64,000 nt of DNA, taken from positions 48,573 to 112,572 of the forward strand of contig BDSU01000024.1 of NCBI GenBank assembly GCA_002897675.1. Direction: 5' to 3'. Both the position numbers and the translations under genes were made by a program. The stretch comes from a bacterium BMS3Abin02 (GTDB lineage Bacteria > Actinomycetota > Acidimicrobiia > Spongiisociales > UBA4744). Below, one piece after another: positions 34,122 to 42,726 of the stretch; positions within the stretch are counted from its first letter, which is position 1, and every line of letters begins with the position of its first letter. Below the pieces are notes generated by a model. That model ran no database searches. It saw only the letters and a list, made by a program, of their open reading frames with translations, and was not told where the DNA came from.

Positions 34122-35216
34122 ATGGAATCGGCGGACTTCGTCGTCATCGGAGCGGGAATAGCCGGAGCATCGGTCGCGTATGAACTGGCCGCGCACGCGC
34201 GAGTCGTCGTCCTGGAACGCGAAGCGGTGGCCGGCTATCACACGACCGGCAGATCGGCGGCCGTCTTCACCGAGGCATACGAAAAGAGCGGCATTCGTGC
34301 GCTGACGCGGGCAAGCCGACCGTTCCTGGAGGACCCTCCGGAGGGGTTCACCGACGTTCCACTACTGTCGCCGCTGCCGGTCCTGTTCGTCGGCCGGGAC
34401 GACCAGCTCGATGCCCTCGAGCAGGTCCTACACGAGTCGGTGGATCTGGTCCGATGGGTCGATCCGATCGAGGCCCTCACCTTGTGCCCGGTGCTCCGGC
34501 CCGGCTACGTCGCCGGCGGGGTGCTCGAAGCCGACGCCCGATCCATCGACGTGCACGCTCTCCACCAAGGTTTCCTCCGCGGCCTTCGCCGCAGAGGAAG
34601 CCGTGTGCTCACCAAAGCGGAGGTGAGCTCCCTCGTCTACACGTCGACATGGACGGTCGGAACGACGCAAGGGCCGATCAGAACTCCTGTGATCGTCGAC
34701 GCCGCCGGGGCGTGGGCGGACCAGGTCGCCGAGATGGCCGGCGCCCGACCGGTCGGCCTCACTCCGCTCCGGCGCACAGCCTTCACTTTCGATCCCCCAC
34801 CCGACATCGGTGGCAGGGCCTGGCCGATGGTTTTCGATGTCGGCGAAGACTTCTACTTCAGGCTCGACGGGCCGCAGATACTCGCCTCACCGTGCGACGA
34901 GGAGCCAATGGAGCCGTGCGACGTCCGGCACGAGGAGATCGACGTGGCGATCGCCATCGATCGCATCCAGGCGGCGACCACGCTCACGATCCGCCACGTG
35001 CGGAACGCGTGGGCAGGTCTGCGCACTTTCGCGCCGGACCGCACACCCGTGGTCGGTTGGGATCCCGAGGTGCCGGGCTTCTTCTGGCTTGCCGGCCAGG
35101 GCGGTTTCGGAATCATGACCTCGCCGGCGATGGCACGGACTGCGTCGGCACTGATCACCGGCGGAGCGGTGCAGGAGAGCATCGACACGACCCTCTTGGA
35201 CCCCGGACGGTTTTGA
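34122..35216 (+). CDS. FAD-dependent oxidoreductase (glycine/D-amino acid oxidase family)
   Basis: A 364-residue DAO-family flavoprotein. VVIGAGIAGASVAYELA is the FAD-binding Rossmann motif and LEREAVAGYHTTGRSAA the family-typical second segment. DAAGAWADQVAEMAG and the C-terminal GFFWLAGQGGFGIMTSPAMA complete the FAD site. It would oxidise a secondary or D-amino acid; the substrate is unknown. A TAGGAT box lies 9 nt before the ATG. Confidence 0.88.
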   Translation: MESADFVVIGAGIAGASVAYELAAHARVVVLEREAVAGYHTTGRSAAVFTEAYEKSGIRALTRASRPFLEDPPEGFTDVPLLSPLPVLFVGRDDQLDALEQVLHESVDLVRWVDPIEALTLCPVLRPGYVAGGVLEADARSIDVHALHQGFLRGLRRRGSRVLTKAEVSSLVYTSTWTVGTTQGPIRTPVIVDAAGAWADQVAEMAGARPVGLTPLRRTAFTFDPPPDIGGRAWPMVFDVGEDFYFRLDGPQILASPCDEEPMEPCDVRHEEIDVAIAIDRIQAATTLTIRHVRNAWAGLRTFAPDRTPVVGWDPEVPGFFWLAGQGGFGIMTSPAMARTASALITGGAVQESIDTTLLDPGRF

Positions 35217-35245
35217 CCGGCCGACCTCCATCATCTGCGGTCTAC

Positions 35246-36118
35246 TCACGTCGTTCCGACCCAGAGGCCACCGCCGATGAATGCGCCGCCGACGAGCTGG
35301 AACCCCTGGATCGACTCGCCAAGGAACACTACGGCGAGCACCGCGGCGAACAACGGTATCAGATTCAGGTAGGGACCGGCTCTCGTCGGACCGATCACCA
35401 TGACCCCTTGGTTCCAGGTGATGTAGGCGATGACGGAGGCGAAGATCCCGACGTAGAGGATCGTCGCGACGTGGGGAATGCTCCAGGCGAAGCCTCCGAT
35501 GGTGGCGGCCTCCCACAGGTAGAATGGCAGCAGCATCAGGGTCCCCACGGCGGCGACGGCGGTGACGATCACCAGGGGCGGCAGCTGTGGCCGGCGACGC
35601 AGCCCGACGGAGTAGACGGCCCACGCCACGACCGTACCGAGGATGAGCAGGTCACCAACGGCGAAGTGCAGCTGTCCGAGCGCCCGAGTGTCGCCGCGGG
35701 TGAGCACGACGATCACACCGATCATCGTCACCACGATTCCGACCCCCTCCCGGACACTGATGTGCTCCCGGAACGCCATGTACACAACGACGGGAATCAC
35801 GACCGGTGAAGTTGCCGTGATCAGGCTCGCGTTGATGGCCGTCGTCGTGTGCAACCCCGTGTACGCGAGCGTGTGGAAGAGCAACACACCGGTGAAGGAG
35901 GACATCGCCAGCCAACCAACGTGGCGCCGCAATTCGGGTATCGATCGCCAGGTGGCCCGCCCGGAGATGATCACCAGCACGACGAGAGCGGTGAGCCACC
36001 GGTAGAAACTCAACGACAGCGGGGGAATCTCGGTGGCGACGGCCCTGCCCACCACGAAGTTGCCTCCCCACAGCAGCGCAGACAGGGTGAGCAGGACAGG
36101 AGCCGGGACTCGACGCAC
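35246..36118 (-). CDS. EamA/DMT family transporter
   Basis: About 290 residues with ten predicted membrane helices in two EamA repeats. Typical segments are SALLWGGNFVVGRAV, HTTTAINASLITATSPVVI and FLGESIQGFQLVGGAFI. DMT transporters export metabolites or amino acids; substrate unknown. GTG at 36118 is preferred over ATG at 36124 because the TAGGAT box then lies 8 nt upstream, as for many genes here. Confidence 0.87.
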   Translation of the reverse strand: MRRVPAPVLLTLSALLWGGNFVVGRAVATEIPPLSLSFYRWLTALVVLVIISGRATWRSIPELRRHVGWLAMSSFTGVLLFHTLAYTGLHTTTAINASLITATSPVVIPVVVYMAFREHISVREGVGIVVTMIGVIVVLTRGDTRALGQLHFAVGDLLILGTVVAWAVYSVGLRRRPQLPPLVIVTAVAAVGTLMLLPFYLWEAATIGGFAWSIPHVATILYVGIFASVIAYITWNQGVMVIGPTRAGPYLNLIPLFAAVLAVVFLGESIQGFQLVGGAFIGGGLWVGTT

Positions 36119-36293
36119 GAGCATCGATCCTACCGGGCGACAGCCAGGCGAATCCCTTGACCCTCAGGTTGCGCAATGCCCCCGCGTGCGCCATACGACA
36201 TACATGGTGGGTCACGCGACACGAGCAGTCCCCGCATCCAATCCCCTCCTCCGACAGCCTCGAAGTGAAAGATGCTCTTCCGCTCACGCCCGG

Positions 36294-36752
36294 TCAGCGT
36301 GCCCGTCCCTCGCCAGAAAGCGGTGGATCCAAGCCCAAGGCCAGGCAGGAGTTACACATCCCTCTGTAGATCACCTGGGCTTCGTCGACGACACCCACGG
36401 CTTCGTCCGGTGTCATGCACGGTTTGGTCCCTTTGGCACAGGGGACATCGATGATCGAGCCACAGTTTCGACACACGAGATGGTGGTGCCACTCGGTCGC
36501 GATCTCGTAGCGAGTCGATCCGGGTCCGGCGTCGGCCACCATGACCAGTCCGGCGGCCGTCAGGTCCGCGAGTACGTTGAAGACCGACGCCCGGGAGACC
36601 GTGATGCCACGTGCTCCCAGTCCCTTTGCCACGTCCTCGGTTGTTGGGTGCCCTTCGAGCACCGCCAGCGTTTCGAGCACGCCGAGGCGGGCCCGAGTCA
36701 CTCTCAGGCCCGCCGAGCGCAATAGCTCGTTCGCGTCGATGGGTTCGGTCAC
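36294..36752 (-). CDS. Fur family metal-responsive repressor
   Basis: About 152 residues. A winged-helix domain (GLRVTRARLGVLETL, then VSRASVFNVLADLTAAGLV) is followed by a dimerisation domain with HHHLVCRNCG and MCNSCLALG, the two CxxC zinc pairs. GTG at 36752 overlaps the dps stop by 4 bp (GTGA), so translation is coupled; the ATG at 36776 would overlap more. Placed behind dps, it is probably a Fur- or PerR-like regulator that controls its own operon through the two operators upstream of dps. Confidence 0.87.
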   Translation of the reverse strand: MTEPIDANELLRSAGLRVTRARLGVLETLAVLEGHPTTEDVAKGLGARGITVSRASVFNVLADLTAAGLVMVADAGPGSTRYEIATEWHHHLVCRNCGSIIDVPCAKGTKPCMTPDEAVGVVDEAQVIYRGMCNSCLALGLDPPLSGEGRAR

Positions 36753-37213
36753 TTGAGGTGGGCGCGGAGCATCCACAGCTGCTCCTCGAGCCCTTCGATG
36801 ATCCCCTGGAGAAGTGCATCGCTGATGACGTCGAGATCGGCGACTGTTTGCCGGCTGTCGCGCGCCTTTCGGGCAGCCACCTCGACCCGCTCCGCAACCA
36901 GGCGAATGGCGTCTCTGTCGGCCAGCCAGGCGAGCGGGAACTCACGTCCTGCTCCCCGGTCGCCAACGTCCTGGGCACGGCCCTTCGGGATGACGCCGAG
37001 CGTGACGATCCGCTCCGCGACGCTGTCACTCCACAGGCGCCAGGCGTCGACCAACACATCGAGGCGCTCGTGAACCGACTGGAAACGCTCACCGACGACG
37101 GTCCAATGGGCTTGCTTGCCCAGCAGATGAAGGTCGATCAGGTCGATCAGCGTGGGTTGCAGGGCGTCGGCCACCTTGCCGGCGGTCTCCTCGGGAAGCA
37201 CGGTCCAACTCAT
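36749..37213 (-). CDS. dps: Dps-family ferritin-like DNA-protection protein
   Basis: A 154-residue Dps homologue that oxidises and stores iron and can shield DNA. LLGKQAHWTVVGERFQSVHE holds the His ligands of the inter-subunit ferroxidase site, followed by LDVLVDAW and DSVAERIVTLG with acidic ligands. ATG at 37213 follows GAGGAGG. It is the first gene of an operon with the Fur-family repressor. Confidence 0.9.
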   Translation of the reverse strand: MSWTVLPEETAGKVADALQPTLIDLIDLHLLGKQAHWTVVGERFQSVHERLDVLVDAWRLWSDSVAERIVTLGVIPKGRAQDVGDRGAGREFPLAWLADRDAIRLVAERVEVAARKARDSRQTVADLDVISDALLQGIIEGLEEQLWMLRAHLK

Positions 37214-37238
37214 GGCAATCCTCCTCGGACTAGGTCGT

Positions 37239-37281
37239 TTTGACTGAGTCTAAGGTAGCGCATGAATTAGACATAGTCAAA
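37239..37281 (-). promoter_or_regulatory. dps-fur promoter with two 7-1-7 operators
   Basis: TTTGACTGAGTCTAA (37239-37253) and TTAGACATAGTCAAA (37267-37281) are 15-bp 7-1-7 inverted repeats, the architecture of Fur/PerR boxes, with centres 28 bp apart. On the minus strand a TTGACT (37275-37280) and TACCTT (37252-37257) with a 17-bp spacer form the promoter. One operator covers the -35 and the other the -10, so repression by the downstream Fur-family protein is the natural reading. Confidence 0.7.
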
Positions 37282-37374
37282 TATAGGGGGCCAATGCCGA
37301 TCTCGCCCCGTTCATGCGCTCGGCAGTCGTCGCCAACGCGTAACCATCAGGAGACAAGAGAGCCGGACGCTCGA

Positions 37375-37539
37375 TCAGCCGCGCCCGGCGAACAGTCGCA
37401 GCGGCTCTTCGCGGCCGGACCCCGTGGCCGGGCGCAACACCGACCTGATGCTCACGTGGCCGCATTCCGAGCAGACCGAACGTTCCAGACCCGGCCCGAT
37501 ACGCTGGATGATCGGATCGTGAACGTGAACTCGTGTCAT
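37375..37539 (-). CDS. Small CxxC protein coupled to upstream lipoprotein gene
   Basis: 54 residues beginning MTRVHVHDPIIQRIGPG with one CSECG pair. Its ATG shares one base with the TGA of the lipoprotein gene (TGATG), a classic coupling arrangement. It is too short to be judged by composition; the coupling and the CxxC pair are the support. No family recognised. Confidence 0.5.
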   Translation of the reverse strand: MTRVHVHDPIIQRIGPGLERSVCSECGHVSIRSVLRPATGSGREEPLRLFAGRG

Positions 37540-38198
37540 CACCCACCGACCTGCCCTACGTCAAAGATCCGCACTGTCATCTTCCATGTGCCGGCGCCAT
37601 CGACGAGGGTGTACCCGGTCAGGCCGCCTCCCGGCTGGAATGTGATCGTCGCATTGGTCAGGGTCCCCGCTGCCGATGCGTCCGACAGGCCGGTTCCTTG
37701 AAGGACTGTCCCCTTGAGCGTGCCACTCACCTCACCATCGCCGGTGATCGTCGCGCCTTCGAGGTCGCGCAGAAGAAGCAGCGACGGGACGGCTGCCGCC
37801 TCCCCGAGAGGAACTTCGGTCGTCCCTGAAGAAGTGGTGATCGTGGCCACACCATCTTTGACGGTGGTCGTTGTCTCCTGGCCGCCCGACTTGGTCACCA
37901 GTTCGCGATCGGCACCGTTCACCCATCCGGACAGATCTACGGAGATCATTCCGGACTGTGTCTGCGCCTGGACGGTCGCTTCGAAACGGTACGCCGCGGC
38001 GGCGAGTGTCCTGTCGAGTGCATCGACATACAGCGCGAGTTCTGTCGGAGCGGTCGTCGTCGGAGCGGTCGTCGGCGCCGTCTCAGTCCGGGTCGGCTGT
38101 GTCGACGGGAGCGACGATGCCGGCGCCTGTGCAGCTGGGCCTCCGCAAGCTGCCACCACGAAAGCTGCCACTGCCAAGAACGCGATCCTTCGGTGCAT
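37539..38198 (-). CDS. Lipoprotein, possibly LppX/LprG-like
   Basis: 219 residues: signal peptide with lipobox VVAACGG (Cys18), a Pro/Thr-rich linker (about 20-55), then a beta-rich domain with LDRTLAAAAYRFEATVQ and ATITTSSGTTEVPLG. The layout (helix then long antiparallel sheet) recalls LppX/LprG/LolA-type lipid carriers, but this is a fold-level guess. It is 10 bp behind the DUF5667 anti-sigma gene and so belongs to the sigma operon. Confidence 0.68.
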   Translation of the reverse strand: MHRRIAFLAVAAFVVAACGGPAAQAPASSLPSTQPTRTETAPTTAPTTTAPTELALYVDALDRTLAAAAYRFEATVQAQTQSGMISVDLSGWVNGADRELVTKSGGQETTTTVKDGVATITTSSGTTEVPLGEAAAVPSLLLLRDLEGATITGDGEVSGTLKGTVLQGTGLSDASAAGTLTNATITFQPGGGLTGYTLVDGAGTWKMTVRIFDVGQVGG

Positions 38199-38208
38199 CT
38201 GATCTCTC

Positions 38209-39054
38209 CTATGTCTCTGAGTCGGGGTGTTCCGGTTCGTCGCTGTCGCCCGATCCGCCGGCGTCAGGCGCTTCGTCATCGGCGCTCTCACCGCTCCCGA
38301 CGTCGCCCGACTCCTCAGGTTCCGTCGGCTCGGAGACAGTCGTCTCGTCCTCCTCCGGATCCGAGACGGAAGACGAAGAACCGGACTCCACGGCGTCGGA
38401 ACCCTCGACCTGCTCTGTGTCTGACGCTTCCGGAGGTTCGTTGGCGCTCTCCTCGGAAGGCTCGACCTGTTCTGCATCCGATGCTTCCGGAGGTTCGTTG
38501 GCGCTCTCCTCGGAGGGCTCGACGGATGACCCTGCCGGGCCCACCGCCTTCTCATCGACAGGTTCCGCCGGACTCGGTTCGATTTCCTGCTGAAGGGCTT
38601 CCAGCGCTCCGGAGAGCGCATCACCGTCCGGAGCGGCCGCTACCGCTGCAGCGGCTTCTTGGAGTGCGCGAGCGACTTCGGACGAATCGTCGCCTCTGGC
38701 AATCAACCCGGATACCTCGTCGAGACGGTGACGAGCCGGGACCGATGGATCAAACACCGCCTGGACCCGCTCGACAACCCGCTTGGCCGGATAGAGCGAG
38801 TCGCCGGGAAGCGACCCTTGCGCTGCAAATGCCACACCGGCGGGTCCCAGGGTCATCGTGACAACCAACAGGCCGGTGATCCTGCGCCGAAGCTGCGTCG
38901 ACCACCGCGAGCGGACAACCGGAACCACAACCGGAGCGGACTCGATGGCCTCGGAGATCGCGTTCAGGTGAGCAGCGCGCGCCTCGTCCGGAATCCGGAA
39001 CTTCGTCCAGTCCTCCAGCATCTGAGTCAGCTGTTGTCGCTTCATGGCCTTCAT
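38209..39054 (-). CDS. DUF5667-type membrane protein, probable anti-sigma factor
   Basis: 281 residues. A short cytoplasmic N-terminus (about 1-55) is followed by one membrane helix (about 58-78), then GSLPGDSLYPAKRVVERVQ, the DUF5667 signature, and a long acidic Glu/Ser/Pro tail. The tail contains a 19-residue tandem duplication (EPSEESANEPPEASD repeated). Its ATG overlaps the sigma gene stop by 4 bp, the usual sigma/anti-sigma coupling. Anti-sigma action is inferred from position and topology. Confidence 0.75.
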   Translation of the reverse strand: MKAMKRQQLTQMLEDWTKFRIPDEARAAHLNAISEAIESAPVVVPVVRSRWSTQLRRRITGLLVVTMTLGPAGVAFAAQGSLPGDSLYPAKRVVERVQAVFDPSVPARHRLDEVSGLIARGDDSSEVARALQEAAAAVAAAPDGDALSGALEALQQEIEPSPAEPVDEKAVGPAGSSVEPSEESANEPPEASDAEQVEPSEESANEPPEASDTEQVEGSDAVESGSSSSVSDPEEDETTVSEPTEPEESGDVGSGESADDEAPDAGGSGDSDEPEHPDSET

Positions 39055-39656
39055 TCGTGCGTCCTCCCAAACGCAGGCTTGCCTTTCACCGGTTCAGACG
39101 CCGCGACACCGTCGGATTCGACTGGTGAGAGTGCCCGACGCAGGGAAGCTTCGGCACGGGCGATCATCGCGTAGACGGCCGCTCTGTTGGAACCGACGAC
39201 TTTGGCCACCTCGGCGCCCGACATCCCCGCCACATGACGCAGCAGCACGACGGTTCGCTGGTGCGGAGTGAGCGTTGCGAACGCCGCTTCGAGGTCGGGA
39301 TCGAACAGCATGTCGACCGGATCCGCTCCTCGTGACTCGGGTTCGGGAAGCACGTCCATGAGCTGTTCGGGCCGCCTGGACCGGCGGCGGATTTCATCCA
39401 GACACGTGAACCTGACACTGCGATAGAGCCAGGCCCGAACGGAACGGCCGTCTCCCACGAGGTCGGGTGCGGCCTTGACGAACTCGAGAAACGCTTGCTG
39501 AACGGCGTCCTCTGCTGCGAGACGGTCACGGAGCATCCCGAACGCAAATCCGCCGAGCGAGTCGGCCAGGGCTTCATACAGTCGTCGGAACGCGACAGGA
39601 TCCCGCCTCCGGAGGGCGGGAACGAGTGCATCGAGGTCCTTGTCGGCTCCTGGCAT
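39051..39656 (-). CDS. ECF-type RNA polymerase sigma factor
   Basis: About 201 residues. Region 2 is seen in FRRLYEALADSLGGFAFGML, AEDAVQQAFLEFV and VRAWLYRSVRFTCLDEIRRR; region 4 in LEAAFATLTPHQRTVVLLRHV and AEVAKVVGSNRAAVYAMIARA. It heads an operon with its probable anti-sigma factor, a lipoprotein and a small CxxC protein. ATG 39656 is used; a GTG one codon earlier is also possible. Confidence 0.88.
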   Translation of the reverse strand: MPGADKDLDALVPALRRRDPVAFRRLYEALADSLGGFAFGMLRDRLAAEDAVQQAFLEFVKAAPDLVGDGRSVRAWLYRSVRFTCLDEIRRRSRRPEQLMDVLPEPESRGADPVDMLFDPDLEAAFATLTPHQRTVVLLRHVAGMSGAEVAKVVGSNRAAVYAMIARAEASLRRALSPVESDGVAASEPVKGKPAFGRTHE

Positions 39657-39716
39657 CACCCTTGTCGATTCCGGCGGGAGGCGCCCGCACCGGACGCCTC
39701 CCGCCTCCTGGTCCCG

Positions 39717-40496
39717 CTACTTGCCGCTCTCACTTTCATCAGAGCCCTCGTCCGAACTCGAATCGGACTCCGAGTCTGATTCCTCGTGATCGGACTTCTG
39801 GTCGTCCGCCGAGATCTCGTCGGAGCTCTCGTCATCGGCCGAGATCTCCTCAGAGTCCTGGTCATCGGCCGAGATCTCCTCAGAGTCCTGGTCATCGGCC
39901 GAGATCTCCTCAGAGTCCTGGTCATCGGCCGAGATCTCCTCATCGGAGGATCCATCGGTTTCGGGGGTCGAGACACTTGCCTCGAATCTTCCGTCCTCTG
40001 CCTTGATCTCGATCGTGATCGAACCGTCGTTCGAGGTGAGTTTCAGATGCTCACCGTCCTTCACGAGCGTGAAACCGTCCGGCTGATCCATTGACAGGGC
40101 CCCATCCTCACCAACCGTGATCGTGAAGCTGTACGTGCCGATCGTCACTGTGTGGTCACCAGGCTCCAGCCGGCCCAGATCGACCTTGACCTCGCTGTCG
40201 AAAGTTCCGTCTTCGACCTCGACTTCGATCGACAGACTGTCCGAAGCGAGTACGAACTCACCATCGTCACTCGTCGAGACGACGAGATCGACGAGGTCCG
40301 TGAAACCATCCGGTGCCGCCGTAACCGTGACCGTGCTGCCGTCGACGTTCAGCGTCACGTCCCCCACGCCGGGCACCGTCAGGGTGTAGTCGCCGTTTGC
40401 CAATGCCTCGTCGGCACCGGCAACACTCATGATCCCGACCGTGGCCAGCGTCAGAGCTGCCATGGTCAGAAGTATCCAGAAACTCCGCCGCATCAT
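39717..40496 (-). CDS. Secreted acidic repeat protein
   Basis: 259 residues. Signal peptide (MMRRSFWILLTMAALTLATV), then two or three beta-rich repeats with GDYTLTVPGVGDV and GTYSFTITVGEDG, then a C-terminal run of decapeptide repeats (SADDQDSEEI) rich in Asp, Glu and Ser. No sorting signal or anchor is seen, so it is probably released or wall-associated; calcium or surface binding is a guess. It lies 60 bp upstream of the sigma gene on the same strand and has its own AAGGAGGAAG ribosome-binding site. Confidence 0.72.
   Translation of the reverse strand: MMRRSFWILLTMAALTLATVGIMSVAGADEALANGDYTLTVPGVGDVTLNVDGSTVTVTAAPDGFTDLVDLVVSTSDDGEFVLASDSLSIEVEVEDGTFDSEVKVDLGRLEPGDHTVTIGTYSFTITVGEDGALSMDQPDGFTLVKDGEHLKLTSNDGSITIEIKAEDGRFEASVSTPETDGSSDEEISADDQDSEEISADDQDSEEISADDQDSEEISADDESSDEISADDQKSDHEESDSESDSSSDEGSDESESGK
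39831..39950. repeat. In-frame 30-bp tandem repeat
   Basis: Three exact copies of a 30-bp unit (39831-39860, 39861-39890, 39891-39920), a partial fourth to 39950 and a decayed copy before 39831. Each encodes ten residues, so copy-number change keeps the frame. Confidence 0.9.
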
Positions 40497-40602
40497 CTTC
40501 CTCCTTGGGGACGTCTACGCCGGTACAGACGAATATCGACAATCGGATTCGACGGCTTGATCGAAACTTCTGAGGACCTGTCCGCAGGACGAACGAAACG
40601 CG

Positions 40603-41742
40603 TCAGCTCAGGGAGGCCGCGATCTGCTCGGCCTTTCGGAGTACGCGCAGTGCGTTTTCTCCAAGCACGTTGCGGATTGCCTGCTCGTCCCAGCCCCTCC
40701 CGAGGAGTTCGGCCGTGACGTTCGGATAGCACGAAACGTCCTCCAGTCCCACGGGGACGACATCGATGCCGTCGAAGTCGCTTCCGAGCCCGACATGATC
40801 GACGCCCGCGACACGGACCGCGTGCTCGATGTGGTCGACGACATCGGCCACCGATCCGGGCTCCATGGGATCATCCTCGGCCATGCGCCGCATCGCCTCC
40901 TCGAGTGCCTTGTCGTCGCTCAACTCGGCGTGCAGGCGCCTGGCCTCGGCAAACAGGTCGAGTGATTGCTCCGCAGCTTCGGCAACGACGAAGCCGGGGT
41001 AGAAGTTGATCATCACCACGCCACCGGAACGCCCCACCGCTTCGAGCACATCGTCGGGAAGGTTGCGAGGATGCGAAGCCAGCGCAGCGGTGCTCGAGTG
41101 CGAAGCGATCACAGGAGTCGCCGACACCTCCAAGGCGTCCCACATCGTGTCGACCGACACATGGGAGATGTCGACGAGCATCGCGAGCCGGTTCATCTCT
41201 CGCACCACGTCCCTGCCGAAGTCGGTCAGGCCACCGTGTCTGGGCTCGTCCGTCGCCGAATCGGCCCAATCGATCGTGTCGATGTGCGTAAGCGTCATGT
41301 AGCGGACACCCAGATCGCCAAGCGCCCTCAGGCCTGCAAGGGAGTTCTCGATGCTGTGGCCACCCTCGGCTCCGAGCAACCCCGCGATCCGGCCGGAAGC
41401 CCGAATGTGTTCGACGTCGTCGGAACCGACGGCGAGCTCTGTCCACTCGGGTGCCATGGCCGACATTCGCCGAACCAGGTCGATCTGCTCGATGGTTTCG
41501 CGCAGCGGCGACGTGCTCCACGCCGGCACGTACACGGACCAGAACTGCGCACCGACGCCGCCCTCGCGTAGCCGGGGGAAATCGGTGTGATACCCGTCGA
41601 GACGGGTTCGAGGATCGGCAACATCGAGCGAACCACCGGCTCGCACCCTGATCGCCCACGGCAGGTCGTTGTGACCGTCCGTGACGGGGAGGTCTCGATG
41701 GATGCGCAGGGCAGCATCCCTTTCCGTTCTCGTGACGCTCAA
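40603..41742 (-). CDS. Membrane dipeptidase (M19 family)
   Basis: A 379-residue zinc dipeptidase of the renal dipeptidase family. VTDGHNDLPWAI gives the HxD metal pair, GLLGAEGGHSIEN the bridging Glu, VIASHSSTAAL and VGLGSDFDG the remaining ligands. No signal peptide is seen. The start is uncertain: TTG at 41742 avoids overlap with the nitrilase gene, while ATG at 41802 would overlap it by 35 bp. The start region lies inside a palindromic repeat. Confidence 0.86.
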   Translation of the reverse strand: MSVTRTERDAALRIHRDLPVTDGHNDLPWAIRVRAGGSLDVADPRTRLDGYHTDFPRLREGGVGAQFWSVYVPAWSTSPLRETIEQIDLVRRMSAMAPEWTELAVGSDDVEHIRASGRIAGLLGAEGGHSIENSLAGLRALGDLGVRYMTLTHIDTIDWADSATDEPRHGGLTDFGRDVVREMNRLAMLVDISHVSVDTMWDALEVSATPVIASHSSTAALASHPRNLPDDVLEAVGRSGGVVMINFYPGFVVAEAAEQSLDLFAEARRLHAELSDDKALEEAMRRMAEDDPMEPGSVADVVDHIEHAVRVAGVDHVGLGSDFDGIDVVPVGLEDVSCYPNVTAELLGRGWDEQAIRNVLGENALRVLRKAEQIAASLS

Positions 41743-41778
41743 CGCCGGCAACCGTCCGTGCGAACCGTCACGAGAACG
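41725..41778. repeat. Palindromic repeat, family 3, copy A
   Basis: Perfect 13-bp arms (CGTTCTCGTGACG and CGTCACGAGAACG) enclose 28 bp. One arm contains the stop codon of the nitrilase gene and the interior contains the probable TTG start of the dipeptidase gene. A second copy is at 50653-50702. Confidence 0.75.
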
Positions 41779-42682
41779 AGACCGGGCGTTGCGGTTCCTC
41801 ATTCACGACGAGCCGAAATACGTCCGGCCGCGCGTAGTGGCCTACCACATCGAGGTCGAACGTCGCGCGGGGAATCTCGCCCAGGTCGACGTCCGCGACG
41901 AGGACTGCCTCACCGTCGCGATACGGTTCGACGAGGAACCTCCCATGCGGGTCGACGATGCAGCTCCCCCCGCCGATCAGCACCTCGTCCGGTTCGGCTT
42001 CGATCGGATAGTCGTCCGGATAGCCGGACCGGGTCGTGTACTGGCCGACGGAGACGACAAAGCAGCGCCCCTCGAGGGCGATGTGCCGCATCGACGCTGC
42101 CCAACGCTCCCGGTCGTCGACAGTGGGCGCGCACCAGATCTGGACCCCTTTGGCATAGAGGGCGACGCGATAGAGCGGCAGGTAGTTCTCCCAGCAGATC
42201 GCCGCGCCGAGCCGACCGACCGACGTCTCGATCACCGGCATCGTGGAGCCGTCACCGAACCCCCAGATGAGACGTTCGGCGGCGGTCGGCATGAGCTTGC
42301 GGTGTGTGCCGAGCATCGCCCCATCGGGACCGAAGAACACCGCCGTGCAGTAGAGCGTCCCGCCATCGCGTTCGATGACTCCGACGACCACATGCACACC
42401 ATGCTCGGCGGCCGCTGCACCGATCCTCTCCGACTCGAGACCCGGGAGGTCGATCGCCGACTCCCAGTACCGGCGGAACCAGTCGCGGCCTTCTTCGGTG
42501 CGAGATCCGACGACCGTGCCGAAGTCATGACCCTTCGGATACCCACCGACGAACGCCTCCGGGAACACGACGAGGTCTGCGCCTCGTTCCGCCGACTCTG
42601 CAACGAACCGTTCCAGCTTGGTGAGCGTCGCCGGCGTGTCAAACGCGATCGACCCTGCCTGTACCGCAGCAACCCGAACCAT
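41768..42682 (-). CDS. Nitrilase-family carbon-nitrogen hydrolase
   Basis: 304 residues. The Glu-Lys-Cys triad is visible in VVFPEAFVGGYP, LGTHRKLMPT and AAICWENYLPLYR. The CWENY wording is typical of true nitrilases and cyanide hydratases rather than amidases, so hydrolysis of a nitrile to an acid and ammonia is the best guess. ATG at 42682 has a GAGGAAGGG site; upstream residues lack homology. Its C-terminus (VSFS) is set by a repeat-derived stop. Confidence 0.87.
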   Translation of the reverse strand: MVRVAAVQAGSIAFDTPATLTKLERFVAESAERGADLVVFPEAFVGGYPKGHDFGTVVGSRTEEGRDWFRRYWESAIDLPGLESERIGAAAAEHGVHVVVGVIERDGGTLYCTAVFFGPDGAMLGTHRKLMPTAAERLIWGFGDGSTMPVIETSVGRLGAAICWENYLPLYRVALYAKGVQIWCAPTVDDRERWAASMRHIALEGRCFVVSVGQYTTRSGYPDDYPIEAEPDEVLIGGGSCIVDPHGRFLVEPYRDGEAVLVADVDLGEIPRATFDLDVVGHYARPDVFRLVVNEEPQRPVSFS

Positions 42683-42726
42683 CCGTAGCCCTTCCTCGAT
42701 GCGCGATGCAACCCTACCCTTCGGGG

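Noticed and set aside
36125..36293. Minus-strand TTTCACTTC in a gap looked like a tRNA-Sec (UCA) anticodon loop
   Set aside because: No anticodon stem, acceptor stem or TpsiC arm (GGTTCGA) can be drawn around it.
39831..39950. 30-bp repeats considered as a CRISPR array
   Set aside because: The repeats are contiguous without spacers and encode an in-frame decapeptide inside a secreted protein gene.
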